NCBI GenBank assembly: GCA_009760855.2
Contig: WPIO01000107.1
Span: 811,001 to 871,000 of the forward strand
Direction: 5' to 3'
Source of the DNA: Cristatella mucedo
Taxonomy: Eukaryota > Bryozoa > Phylactolaemata > Cristatellidae
DNA: 60,000 bases
In this document: positions 28,931 to 39,659 of the stretch, piece by piece
Numbering within the stretch: position 1 is the stretch's first letter
Layout: each line of letters begins with the position of its first letter
Notes under the pieces: model-generated
What the model was told of the DNA's origin: nothing
The model's database searches: none
What the model saw: the letters and a program-made list of their open reading frames with translations, nothing else
Translations under genes and position numbers: made by a program

Positions 28931-29218
28931 TGAAAGGTCTTAACCACTCATTTTCTCATTTTCGATGGTGCTTAAAGTTGCTTGACTGGTGCGTTACCGA
29001 TAGCACCGCCAGGATCGATTGGCTGAGTGATCAATATTTCAGAAACGGGAAAGTCTTTCAGATGCGTTGAAGAGGCAACTGCTTTTACATGTGTCTAAAA
29101 ATGGCTACTGGGAAGCTTGCAATCTAGATGACATTCGAGGCATCCTAGATGACATTGTGCAACATGCAATCGGCGCGATCAAAAGCATTCTAAATGACAG
29201 AACTCTCTAGACAGAACT
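28931..29218. other. No feature recognised
   Basis: Short stretch before the MITE; nothing supportable seen. Confidence 0.4.
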
Positions 29219-29226
29219 CTTTAGGG

Positions 29227-29415
29227 CAGTGGTTCTCAACTATTCTAAAGCCGCGACTCTTTAAAACAGTACCTCATGTTATGGCGACCCCCAACCATAC
29301 AATTATTGTGTGCAAAGTTGATTTAGAAATTTGTGTTTCCGATTTCTGTAGCGACCCCTGTGAAAGGGTCGTTCGACCCTTTCAGGGGTCGCGACCTACA
29401 GGTTGAGAACTGCTG
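29227..29415. mobile_element. hAT-type MITE, complete, with 8-bp target duplication
   Basis: 189 bp with terminal inverted repeats CAGTGGTTCTCAAC and GTTGAGAACTGCTG and an internal palindrome (GACCCCTGTGAAAGGGTC / GACCCTTTCAGGGGTC). Flanks CTTTAGGG (29219-29226) and CTTTAAGG (29416-29423) form an 8-bp duplication with one mismatch, as made by hAT transposases. There is no coding capacity, so it was moved in trans. Confidence 0.93.
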
Positions 29416-29423
29416 CTTTAAGG

Positions 29424-29837
29424 TCTGTTTAGACGTGCAAGTCTCACTTGGCTCTACAGTGGCTTACCTTTGATGCCTACTTTACTTTTTCAAAATGAGC
29501 GATGACTTTTTATAGATAGGGCAAAAAAGCCTTTACTTGCCGTACAGAAACACGACACAGAAACGTGCATGCTTAAGTTGGTCAAAGTATGACAGCTTTA
29601 GAGAATGTCGTTCCTAAATTTTAAGCATATTGAACTAGGTCTGCCATAATCTAGATCTTTGGCTGAATAAATTGTAAATCGCATTGGTAATTATCCTTAG
29701 TAAGTTGTACTTGAGGCTCTGAAAATGTAGTGGGGTTATCGCTACGCATGGTGCGGTACCCACATTACTCTCATGACTGCCGTAAGAAACTTACTTAGAG
29801 GTAAATACAATTACTTACTTCCGCAAAAGCTCTCTAT
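29424..29837. other. No feature recognised
   Basis: Sequence between the MITE and LINE B4; no supportable feature. Confidence 0.4.
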
Positions 29838-30712
29838 ATTCATGACACTCAGTTGTACTATTGCTTTCACCCCTCCCAGCTCTCTAGAACGTCGAATTCT
29901 CTCAGCTCCCGAGCTGCATGTATTGATGAAATCCGAAAATAGATGGCAGCAAACTTTCTTAAATTGAATGGCGATAAAAAACACCATACTAGTTATGGGC
30001 AAACCAAGTGTGATTCAGAACAGGGAAATGCTGACACTCAAATTCGGCTCTGCCAGCATATCTCCTGTTGGATCTGCACCAAATATTACCAGACTTCAAA
30101 TCGACCATTTGTTGGACGACCACATTAGCTCCGAAGTCAAGCCTGCCTACTATCGCCTGCGTAAGATTGCTGCAACTCTGGCTTTTTTAGACTGGGAAAC
30201 CACATATAAATTGGTCAATGCAATTATGACATCCCGTCTTGACTTTTGTAACTCACTGCTTGCTGGTCTATCGGGGCTTGCAATCACGCACTTACAGCTG
30301 GTGCACAATACTGTAGCTAGCTTGTCATCATTGAGCGTTGCAGTTGCCGCATCCCACCGCTTTTCGCCGACCTGCACTGGCTTCGAGTCAAACAATGGAT
30401 CGACTTCAAGGACCCGACCACATTTAAAAGGAAATTAAAAATACCTATTTAGGACAGCATTTAGTGGGTCCCTGTGATTCGTCCTTGATGTGCTTATGCG
30501 TGCTGACACTGTGCATGCTGCTATTAACCACATTTGCATGCTGACCCTGTGCATGTCAACCCTAACCATATTATTCATTTTGTTTGTTTTTCAAGCATGA
30601 TTTTACTTACCATTCAATTGCATTTCACTTTACAGCAAATGTAAAGCACCTAGAAAGAGATTAAGTTATCTGAGGGCGCTTTATCAAGTGCATTATTTTT
30701 ATTATTATTAAG
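29838..30712 (+). mobile_element. Family B LINE, RT catalytic region to 3' tail, copy B4
   Basis: Starts at the DNA for the catalytic box (worn to CATGACACTCAGTTG), keeps NFLKLNGDK, IDHLLDDHISSEVKPAYY, TSRLDFCNSLLAGL with frameshifts, then the 3' non-coding part, the hairpin (GTAAAGCACCTAGAAAGAGA ... GAGGGCGCTTTATC) and (ATT)n. Confidence 0.88.
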
Positions 30713-31216
30713 GATGTGTCCCTTGATTATAGGTGCCTTCATTCTTTGGCTCCAGCCTACCTATCAGACCTACTCACCCACCAGGCTAAACATCGTACCA
30801 ACTACTTTTTCGGAATCCAACTGTTTACTTATACCACGCACAAACCTCAAATCTTTTGGAGACCTTGCCTTTAGTTCGTATGCTTGCAAAGCCTGGAACT
30901 GACTCTCGACTTGCGTCACGACATCATCGGACTTGACCACATTTAAAAGGAAACTGAAACGTCCTATTTATCACAGCATTTAGAGGGTCTCTGTTATTCG
31001 AACTTTATACGCTCGTGCGCGCTGACACTGTGCATGCTGCCACTAACCATACTTGCAAGCTGGCCATGTGCATGTCACCCCTAGCCATGTTATTCTTCTT
31101 GTTTATTGAGCATGCTACCACTTTATTCGATCGTGCTTCCTTTGCAGTAACCGTAAAGCACACGGAAAGAGATTAAATACTCTGAGGGCGTTTTCTCGAT
31201 CTTATCATTATTACTC
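30713..31216 (+). mobile_element. Family B LINE 3' part, copy B5
   Basis: Follows B4's tail directly. It encodes LRIHSLAPAYLS-type remnants (relic SKPIYQTYSPT in a shifted frame), SFGDLAFSSYACKAWN, then the 3' non-coding region and a worn tail hairpin ending in ATT repeats. Confidence 0.8.
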
Positions 31217-32520
31217 TTATCCTCATATATGTTTTCGCTCATTGTGTAGGCAAATACATTTGCCAAAGTGGCCTCTTTGTTAGGCGTGACTCCTAATCGC
31301 CTCTGAAGCACGATTTAGACGACGAGCCTCGCATCCTTCCTCTACCTGCTCCATACCTACTTGAGATTTTGGTGTATTCCCCACCAATACGGTGGGGCGG
31401 TCGAGACTTAGGCAAGACTTGGCGAAGACTCAGCAGCTAAACCCGGTTCTACCTTTGCTGCCAAGACTTAGCAAATGACCAATCAGAGACGCCATTCAGG
31501 CCGAGCCTACTGCATTGCCTAGAAAGGAATGGCGGGTGGGCCAATTGACCGGGGAACTCATCGATGCGTTTCCCGCAGTGCTTGGTTTGAAACCAAATTG
31601 ATCTTGGCGAGCAGTTTAAGACTGTTTTTGCCATTTTATTGGTTTTTTACTTGCTTTCGAAGGGACTCCATTCAGTTGTTTATTGTTACTTCAGGCTCTT
31701 ACTTCTGGCCGGCTGCTCGTTCAGTTGAGTTCTTACTCGAAAACTATTGTGCCCTCTTCAAGCAAGATTTCTTTATCAAGCTCACCAATGAGAAAGGTTT
31801 CCGGTCCATCGCCGATATTCACATGTGCAAATTTATCGGTGAACGTTTCGGCAAAAAACCGTCAAGTTCGATCATAACGAGGGGGTTGGAGGGTGGCTTC
31901 GAATATCCTTGCGGCGTTCCTCCGATCCCTGCTGCAGGCTTCACAACTGAGTAGATGTTGCTTCATCTTTTGACACGGATCCGCACAAATGGACGAACAA
32001 TGTAGGAGTCGACGCCGAGACATCTTCAATCATTCAGACTCAAACTTCTTGGAAAATGAACCGATACATTGCTGGCAGGGCTCCCACCATTGTTCTTGTC
32101 TGGTTGCGCCATGGAGAGTGAATAATAGGGACGTTCAGTGTGCGGTAACGCCTCACTGTGATGGGTGTTTAAATCGAGGCTGATTTTACGGTTAGCTAAA
32201 AAAGCAGTTTAAAACCTCAGGTTTCAAACCTGGTTTCAAACGAACCTTTGACTAGTTCCGCTTGAGTCCCTGTTTAAGGAACACTCTGAGCTCCAAGTTC
32301 AAGATCAGATTTTGAGATGGCGAACGGTAAAGGCTAGTTTTAATTATACCGTTGTTTTTCGTTTGCGAAGCGCGGTCGTTGGGAAATGCTGCAGCTATCC
32401 CATGAAAGTCCAGTTGGCGGAGTGAGTAGGATACAAGACTTGGAGCCGGACGTCCGTCTTAACCTCCTACAAACTAGAAGACTCAAGTAAGACTTAAGGT
32501 ATTTATTTATATATATATAT
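31217..32520. other. No gene or repeat recognised
   Basis: Holds one 141-codon open frame (31529-31954) whose translation, with FFIKLTNEKGFRSIADIHMC, looks moderately protein-like but matches no family I can name. No splice or promoter context supports it. Confidence 0.35.
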
Positions 32521-32643
32521 ATTTCATTTGCTTAGCGCCCTAAGAGAACTTAATCTCTATTCAGACACTTTACATATGCCTCGGGGCTAGAGCCCACGAT
32601 CTCACTAAAGACCTCGGTCGGTACAAGCATCTTAACCGCTGGA
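32521..32643 (-). repeat. SINE S1 copy (S1f)
   Basis: Minus-strand S1 with tail (GTAAAGTGTCTGAATAGAGA ... GGGCGCTAAGC) and worn head. Confidence 0.85.
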
Positions 32644-33249
32644 GGACGCAGATAGGAAGCAAGACTCGCCGTCTAAACTGACTGAACGCATTCATGCATG
32701 CCATAAGGCACTTAGAGAGGAGGTCGCATCGTCAGCTGTCAGGTACTAGAATTCACCTTCTTCAAGAGGAGTGTTTTATTTTGTAAGCGAAATGAGGTTC
32801 TAGGTTCATCACGAAGACACGAAACACTTACAGCAAAAACTAGTCCTGCCATTGGTAAGCTTTATAGGTCAGAACTCACAAAATATAAATACGATGCTAG
32901 GATTTACCTCTCTAATGCTTGCTGTCAGCCACAGCATCACCAAAAGGCAGGGACAGCAGCCACTATCCTTTTAAGCATGGCTGAACATTCGGCTTATCTT
33001 ATTGTAAATCGGTAGTGGGCCATTACGCAAAATGTTATTTTTTAAGCTTACTGTCGCTGACTGCATAGGGTTTTGGCGACCGACTACCGGCCGCACCCAG
33101 TCAGCCAGCGTACTGCAAGCTCCTTGTAAGCCGTGTCGAAACAGCTTTCCGCCATCGTTTAGAGGGAGAAGACCCAGACGCACTGCCGACGTGCAGTCAG
33201 GACGTGGCTTTGCGGCACACTCGAGGCGAAAGCTTACGTTGAAATGGCC
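32644..33249. other. No feature recognised
   Basis: Between two S1 copies; no supportable gene. Confidence 0.4.
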
Positions 33250-33400
33250 GAGCTGGTTTGATCCAGAGGTTAAGGTGCTCGCCCCGACTAAGGTCTGGCT
33301 GAGGTCGTGGGCTCGAGCCCCGAGGCATATGTGAAGCGCCTGAATAGAGATTAAGTTCTCTTGGGGCGCTATACAAAGGAATTATATCTGTATTTATTTA
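33250..33400 (+). repeat. SINE S1 copy (S1g), near-consensus
   Basis: Head GAGCTGGTTTGATCCAGAGG, B-box-like GGCTCGAGCC, tail GTGAAGCGCCTGAATAGAGA ... TTGGGGCGCTATAC and (TATT)n. Confidence 0.92.
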
Positions 33401-34079
33401 TTTCATTTTAAATAGAAGAATTTGAGGGCTGGCGCTAAAATCCACACCTTGAGGGAGCGGGAAACATACATACATCCTGGCCTGAAGATGTTCTCAACTT
33501 GGGCCTCCAAGCTTGAAGTCTTCTTTGGGCACTCCTCTTTCCTGCCATGCTGTACTTGCTGTCAATTTGCATCGATGCTGCACCGAAAGTTCGCTCGAAA
33601 TTCCAGCACTGAAAGCATCACCAGTACGTATCGCTCGCTGTCAGTATGTGTCGCGTTAGCATCATTATGTTCGTGGCATAGTTCTGTCAGGTTTAGAAGC
33701 CTCTCCACCCTATTCTAACAATTTGACGGGATGCAACTGGTGGTGGGTATTCAAATTAGTACTGCGTGCATTTGGTCTAGATGGCCTGAAATCGGTTTTA
33801 AACTAAGGGGATTTACGCACGACTGGTGAGGCCAGTTGCGGCAGCCACGTACGTGGGTATACAAAACGAACGTTGAGATGGCATGGTATACGAGCAGGAA
33901 GAGGAGGTAGAGAGGCAGGTGCAATGCAAACGAGAAGAAAGTGAAGTAGAGAAGGCGTGCACGGACAAAGATTCCGGCTGAATTATTCATTACCTTTATT
34001 TAGGTCCCTTCCCTCGATCTGGCCACTGCCGGCCCACGTACCTACCTAAACCTAAACTCATCCGGCTTCCGGTCGTAGC
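33401..34079. other. No feature recognised
   Basis: No gene motif or repeat identified. Confidence 0.4.
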
Positions 34080-34230
34080 ATTGACCCCTTTGGCTTGTAG
34101 GCACCCGCGCCTCTGATTCAAATCTCCTAGAACCTAGAGACCGTGCCTTCGGCTCCCTTGCTCCCAGAGCCAGGAACTGACTATAAAGTCCCTCAAAGTA
34201 TCTCACTGCCCCCATGAGTGGACGAAACTT
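34080..34230 (+). mobile_element. Family B LINE relic (B16)
   Basis: DNA-level match to the [15 protein letters not shown] region (TAGAGACCGTGCCTTCGGCT, CCAGGAACTGAC). No tail survives. Confidence 0.45.
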
Positions 34231-34727
34231 AGGCAGTGGCTAAACAGACACATCCCTGCAGAGTAGCCTTTGGTCCGTGAGTGTAAAGGTTCCCTTCGAA
34301 CGATAATACTCGCGGAAATTACGCACGTTTGCAATTATTATTTGATTAGCTTTCTTTCCAGCAAATAAAGGGTAATGAGTCTCCAATCTTGTTTATCTTA
34401 CCTATAAAGAATTAAGGAACTGGTCTGGATCGCCAAGGGACTGCAATGGCATATGATAATGCGGGAGCAGCAAAGGGAAGAGAGTCGCTCAGCGAGATGA
34501 TTAGGTTTGAAGGTGTGTTACTTCCGGATTCATATAAAAAAAAGTTTCAATATCACGCAATTAAAAGACCCCAATTCAATTGAAATGGTAAGGATTTTAA
34601 TTCTAGCTGATAAAATCTTCACACTAATGCAAAACCATATGCTAACCGAAATATTAACATAGAAGCCATGTGGAGTAAGTCTTTAAAAAACTTAATTTTG
34701 CCGATCATAGTTATTGATAATGGTAAT

Positions 34728-35016
34728 AACAATGAAACACTAGATAAAGCTCAATTAGAGAGAACTCAAGCTCTTTCTAGGTGCTTTACATTTGCTGCCT
34801 ATGAAGAACGAGTGGTAACATGCTGGATAAACAGCCAAAATAACACGGTTAGGTGTGACATGCAGCACAGGGTCGGCATGCAGGTGTGGCTAGTGGCAGC
34901 ATTCGCAGTGTCGGCACGCATACGAACATCAATGACGAATCACAAGGATGCACTAAATGCTGAGATCAATTGGGGGGTTTTTAATTTCTTTTTAAATGTG
35001 GTCAAGACAGGGGGAT
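34728..35016 (-). mobile_element. Family B LINE 3' end, copy B9
   Basis: Minus strand: TTGACCACATTTAAAAAGAA, the 3' non-coding part with the TGC..CTGTG repeat unit, tail hairpin (AAAGCACCTAGAAAGAG, inner stem) and an ATT-type end. Confidence 0.85.
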
Positions 35017-35664
35017 GACGTGACTGAAGTTGGGAGCAAGCAGCGACGCTCCCGTCGGGGCTCAATCGGGCGCTGAGCAAGCTCGCTTCCTCCGACTCTC
35101 GACAAGGCTTTTCAACTGAAAAAAACATGCCCCAGCTGAGCAGGAGCACGCGCCGTCACTTCCTACCTGATCATTGAACCTGGCGTTTTACTAATCGACA
35201 GATATAATCATTACTTAAGTGACTTATCTGTAAGCTGTGGCTGCTAGCCACCATTCCTGCTGAGTAAAGAGCTAAACAAGGAGAAACTGTAAGGACAGAA
35301 GGCTTAGATATTTATAAAAATTTGGTTTGAAGAGACTAAACTCAATTGATAAAAGCATTTCTTGCTATGGTTTAGCATTACGCAATCAAAACAAAATCAG
35401 ACAGCGTCACTCTAATGACACATTGCAACGTCCATACCATCAGATTTCCGTGACTGGACTGTTAAAGGTAATAGCCGACAACTTGATTTAAAAGGCAGTC
35501 AGCAGCCCCGAGTGATCATGGTTGTGGCAACGACGTTCACCGTAGATTTGAACACCTTAATAAATCTTCGCAGCGTGGTCACCATGGTCAAGGATCTCGC
35601 ATGAATCCCTATAAGTTTCTGCTTTGACATGCAGCGAGACCTGCCAGACATCTAATTTCTTTGA
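35017..35664. other. No feature recognised
   Basis: Downstream (in minus sense) of the dead GCNT copy; nothing supportable seen. Confidence 0.4.
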
Positions 35665-35687
35665 TTACGTACTGATGAGAGCATCTT

Positions 35688-35939
35688 ACTCCCCTACTGC
35701 CGACTATGGCTCATCTTTTTCAGCGGTCCTGAGCTGCTACTTCTATGCTACTCACTACCTCAACTGCTCTCCTGACTCTGCTATGCTTCCCACTTTCTCT
35801 TTGTTGCGTGAGACGAAGTCTGTTGGCTACCGAATGCGTACCGAAAGCCGCTTAGGCTGTGAGTGTGCTATACAAAACTCTCCTGCATAACACCCACATG
35901 GTCTTTATGACTTTGTGGAGTTATTGATGGAGACATTAA
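35688..35939 (+). mobile_element. Family A short 3' copy A3, inside the GCNT pseudogene
   Basis: 252 bp starting at ACTCCCCTACTGCC and ending GAGACATTAA. Flanked by ATCTT at 35683-35687 and 35940-35944. Joining the flanks makes the pseudogene's last codons read QDALIST and stop, so this insertion hit its extreme C-terminal coding part. Confidence 0.88.
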
Positions 35940-36929
35940 ATCTTGAGTGCCGACGCTCTGGTTACGTCTTCGCTCCAAAACCGCCTCAACAGCAACGAAT
36001 AGCGAATGGATCGTCTGTGTACTTGAATTTGTTGGCAAACAGTTGAGGGAAACGAACGATATATGGTAGGTCGGCCGAAACGAGAATGCAAACGCTGCGA
36101 ACCTAGCTTCCTGCACATTCGTGAGGAGAACCCGTGAACTGCCAAATTATGGCTCTCTCAGAGGCATAGCTCTGCACGCCTCCGGGTGATGACGGCAGCG
36201 ACAGAAGCGTGGCGAAGTAGTGCTCCTCCGGTCCCCATGTGTCGCTAAACCAGTCGTGCAACTGCTTCGAGAAAGGATCGTCAAGCATATATTCGACAAA
36301 GGCCTGACTGAATGCACCATTCGAGAGGCTCTTGTACATTGTGACGTTCCTCGGTATTGGCGGCTTTACTTTTTGCATGGCCATACAGCTCACCGTACGA
36401 TTTGTGGCTGGGTCTTGACACCAAACGGATACTTTATGGCGTGAGGTATTGGCCGCTGGATTTGGATAAATGGCGAAATGACTGGAACCATTTAAGTGTT
36501 TGTACGTCTGGACCATTTCAAGGTTCGTCTTAAGTGGCAGCTCCTGTCCGGCCAGATTGATGATATAGCGCCATCGCACAGGAGACAAGCGGGCCACTCT
36601 CATACACTCGAGATCGGCATTCATTTGTGAAGCAGTGTTTTAGACGAAATCATAGTCGAGCCGGGCCAGTCTGACGTTGGGAAGACACGCGGCCATTCGT
36701 CGGACGGCAGCTAGAAACGCAGCCGGTGCCTTTCCGTCGGGCATGAATGCAGTGCAAGTTTTGAGGTGCATAGATAGACCGCAGCAGCAGCTCAGTCTGA
36801 GTGGCGCACGTGTGCACGCGCAAGGTGAACGCTAGAGGGATGTCCAATTCATCTTGTGAGGGCGAGTAGCCGCTTGTGACGATCTCTGAAGCTGGCCGCA
36901 CGAGGTATTAGCCAGTTCTTCGTCTCTGT

Positions 36930-37208
36930 ATGTATGTATGTATGTATGTATGTATGTATCTCCGTCAGTAACTCCACAAAGTCATAAAGACCATGTGGGT
37001 GTTACGCAGGAGAGTTTTGCATAGCGCACTCACAGCCTAAGCGGCTTTCGGTACGCATTCGGTAGCCAACAGACTTCGTCTCACGCAACAAAGAGAAAGT
37101 GGGAAGCATAGCAGAGTCAGGAGAGCAGTTGAGGTAGTGAGTAGCATAGAAGTAGCAGTTCAGGACCGCTGAAAAAGATGTGCCATAGTCGGCAGTTGGA
37201 GAGTAGTT
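36930..37208 (-). mobile_element. Family A short 3' copy A4, inside the GCNT pseudogene
   Basis: 279 bp on the minus strand starting AACTACTCTCCAACTGCC and ending GGAGATA(CATA)n. Flanked by a perfect 8-bp duplication, GTCTCTGT on the plus strand, at 36922-36929 and 37209-37216. Removing it joins SCN to RDEEL, which aligns with CYRDDYL in the intact paralogue. Confidence 0.95.
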
Positions 37209-37599
37209 GTCTCTGTTGCAGCTGAGCTCTTGTTTGTGTAGGGATCTCAGCGCTCGGGCAGTCTCTTGCTCCTGAGCATCATTTTCCAGCAGACGAACGC
37301 GGCGTTTCATTGCATAGTTAAGATAGTGAGGCACCCAACTTTGAAATTCGGCGCTGGCTATAGAAGGTAGCCACTTTTCCCACGGCATGCTTTTGTTCAA
37401 AAGAATAACTGACACGACGACCATGAGCGAGAAAAAGCAAATGATGCGAATTCCCTGAGACGACTGTATGGCTGTGCTGGCAATCGAAGTGTCGAACCTC
37501 TTCGTTGCTCCCGAAAGGATAAGTACAGCCACTGTTAGAAATGAGGTCTTTTGCTTTGATCTGTGACACGTTGGTTAATAAGAAATTAAGCAGAAGTCA

Positions 37600-39492
37600 A
37601 GCCTGCTGAGGACTGGGCGTTTGAATGTTTTTCGTGCGGCGTTTCTGAAGCCATGTGCGGCGTGCGAGTATATTCGAAGAGCCCGAAAGGCGTAATAGCG
37701 GCGGTCTTGCGCGGCACGTCTTCCAGAACTACGATGATCTGGTGGATTTTGCGGACCGCGTCTATTTTCGATAAAACGACCTTTCCGGATAAAGTCGCAG
37801 CGAAAGGGAACGGAAAATATTTCCGGAAGGCCACGCTGCTGCGCTCAGCTCCGCTGTTCGCCGAAAAATCGCAAACCCAATTTACTGTCAATAGCGTACA
37901 GAAGGGGGCTGGCTTTCGAAAAGGCACGCGGGCGCAGCGATGCCGCGATGCGTACCTACGACGAAGGGCTCGCGCACTCGCAGGCCTCGCCACCGAGGTT
38001 TTCACGCTCGAACCAACAGCTTTGACGATCGGCAGAGGTCTATGCGCCTGTGCGGCGGCGTTTGAAGCGCTCGAGACGATGCTCCTCCCGGCCGCCGCCG
38101 ACTAATGCCGGACGCCGCCCGTTCGTGCGGCAGTCGGAAGGGCGTGGCGGCTTGCGGCGGTTCGGGCGAGAGGCCGGCAATCGTCTGGCTGCAATTTGTG
38201 CAGGCGCTCGCTAGCCTCGCCGCCGCGGTGTAGGAGGCCGCCGTGAGGCCGGAAGAGCGCGGCGGTGTGCTGCGGTCCTGGCGAGAGGCCGGCAATCGTA
38301 GGGGTACATTCTCTGTAGGCAATCGCCGCTCTCTAGCCGCCGCGTCGGCGTCTAGAGAGCGGGCCATTCAGCAGCGTCGCTGTAGCCGAGCTCGGGGCGC
38401 GCGAACGCGACGGAGCGTTCCTCCAGCACGCCGCCGCGGTCCTCTGCATGCGCCCTGCCAAGGCCGGCAGTGCGGTGCGAGGCAGGGGACGCTGCGAGCG
38501 CAAGCCGCCGGACTTTCTCAGGCGACCACTGCGCGGAAAGACGCCGCAGGCAGCTACGTAGGGTTCATCGACTGACCGCCCGACAGACGCTGCAGCAGCC
38601 GGGTCACCTGGCCTGGCTTCTTGGCTCGCGATCGTGCCCGGCTGTTCGCGAGCGTAAGGTCGAATCAGCGGCGAATTCTGAGAGAGAAGTCCGACGAAAG
38701 CGAGCGCGCTGACTTGCGGTCGGCACAAGGTGCGGCCAAAGGGGCGCGGACGAGTTGAGCTGGAGGCTAGAGATCTTCTGTAAGCAAGTCGCGGACTTGA
38801 ACAGGCGAAGGACGGGTTCGAGAAGGCTGCCCGACAGACGCTGGCGTTTAGTCGGCAGCTCTCTCCTAGTATCGCGGGATTTAAAAAAGAAAATAGGCAA
38901 CTCGAGCTGCGCGAACCAAAGGGTTCGGTCGCCGGTTGACAGAGGCGGAATCTTGAGCGTTACCGCGTTGACGACTGTACTGGCATCATCACGCACCGAA
39001 CGTCAGGTGAGCCGTAGGAAAAAAGTGAGCTGCGACGCGCTTTTTTGTCGGAGTCGCCGCTTATGGGAAGCGGAAACCACGAAATATTTAATACGAAAGC
39101 GACACAGTGCGCTGCTTCCGACATGCAGACGCGCATCTCGCTAGTTTGGCTCTCGGGTCCACTCGTCTTTTAAAGCGAGTTCTCAAGACGTACGTCAGCG
39201 CTTCGACGTCCGGAAAGAAGCAGCACACGCGAATGTCTGCGAGGTGGAATTCCACGGACGTAAGACCAACCGGGCAGAGGCGGCTACGAGCGTACCTGGA
39301 GTTCCAGCGGTCGCAGCATAGCTACAACAGTTCTAAGCGTTAAAAAAGTATCTTCAATAACTTTCACAAATATTTTACTGCAATCTTAAATTTTCTCTTT
39401 TCGAGTACGTACAGTGCCGCAATTGCAGGTCCCAGTCTTTACGTTAGGTCACGAATGCACGAGGCCGCAGCTCTGTCCTCTCTTTCTCTCTC

Positions 39493-39582
<90 letters not shown>

Positions 39583-39617
39583 CCTCCCTCCCTCTCTCTC
39601 TCTCTCTCTCCCTCCCT

Positions 39618-39659
<42 letters not shown>

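Larger units (their letters stand above)
35665..37555 (-). pseudogene. GCNT-family beta-1,6-GlcNAc-transferase, dead copy with two LINE insertions
   Basis: Minus-strand relic of a Branch-domain (core-2/I) glycosyltransferase. Order: N-terminal anchor GIRIICFFSLMVVVSVILL (about 37440), stem (NYAMKRRVRLLENDAQEQE), DELDIPLAFTLRVHTCATQT, SIYAPQNLHCIHA, RYIINLAGQELPLKTNLEM, FSDTWGPEEHYFATLLSLPS with the Glu-Glu-His site kept, and SVCILVSADLP / LFANKFKYTDDPFAIRC near the C-end. The stop (TAA) is at 35665-35667. Breaks seen: no in-frame ATG, frameshift near 36893, one extra C near 36748, TAA at 36640-36642 in place of a Tyr codon, TAG at 36103-36105, and a frameshift near 35990. Two family A fragments (36930-37208 and 35688-35939) interrupt it, each within a target-site duplication. 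It is clearly related to the intact gene at 44643 but much less GC-rich. Confidence 0.93.

Noticed and set aside
31529-31954. 141-codon plus frame as a gene
   Set aside because: No family motif, no splice or promoter context, in a repeat-rich region. Left as unsupported.
36103-36624. 173-codon minus frame as a separate short gene
   Set aside because: It is the middle of the GCNT pseudogene, bounded by nonsense codons; the homologous sequence continues on both sides.
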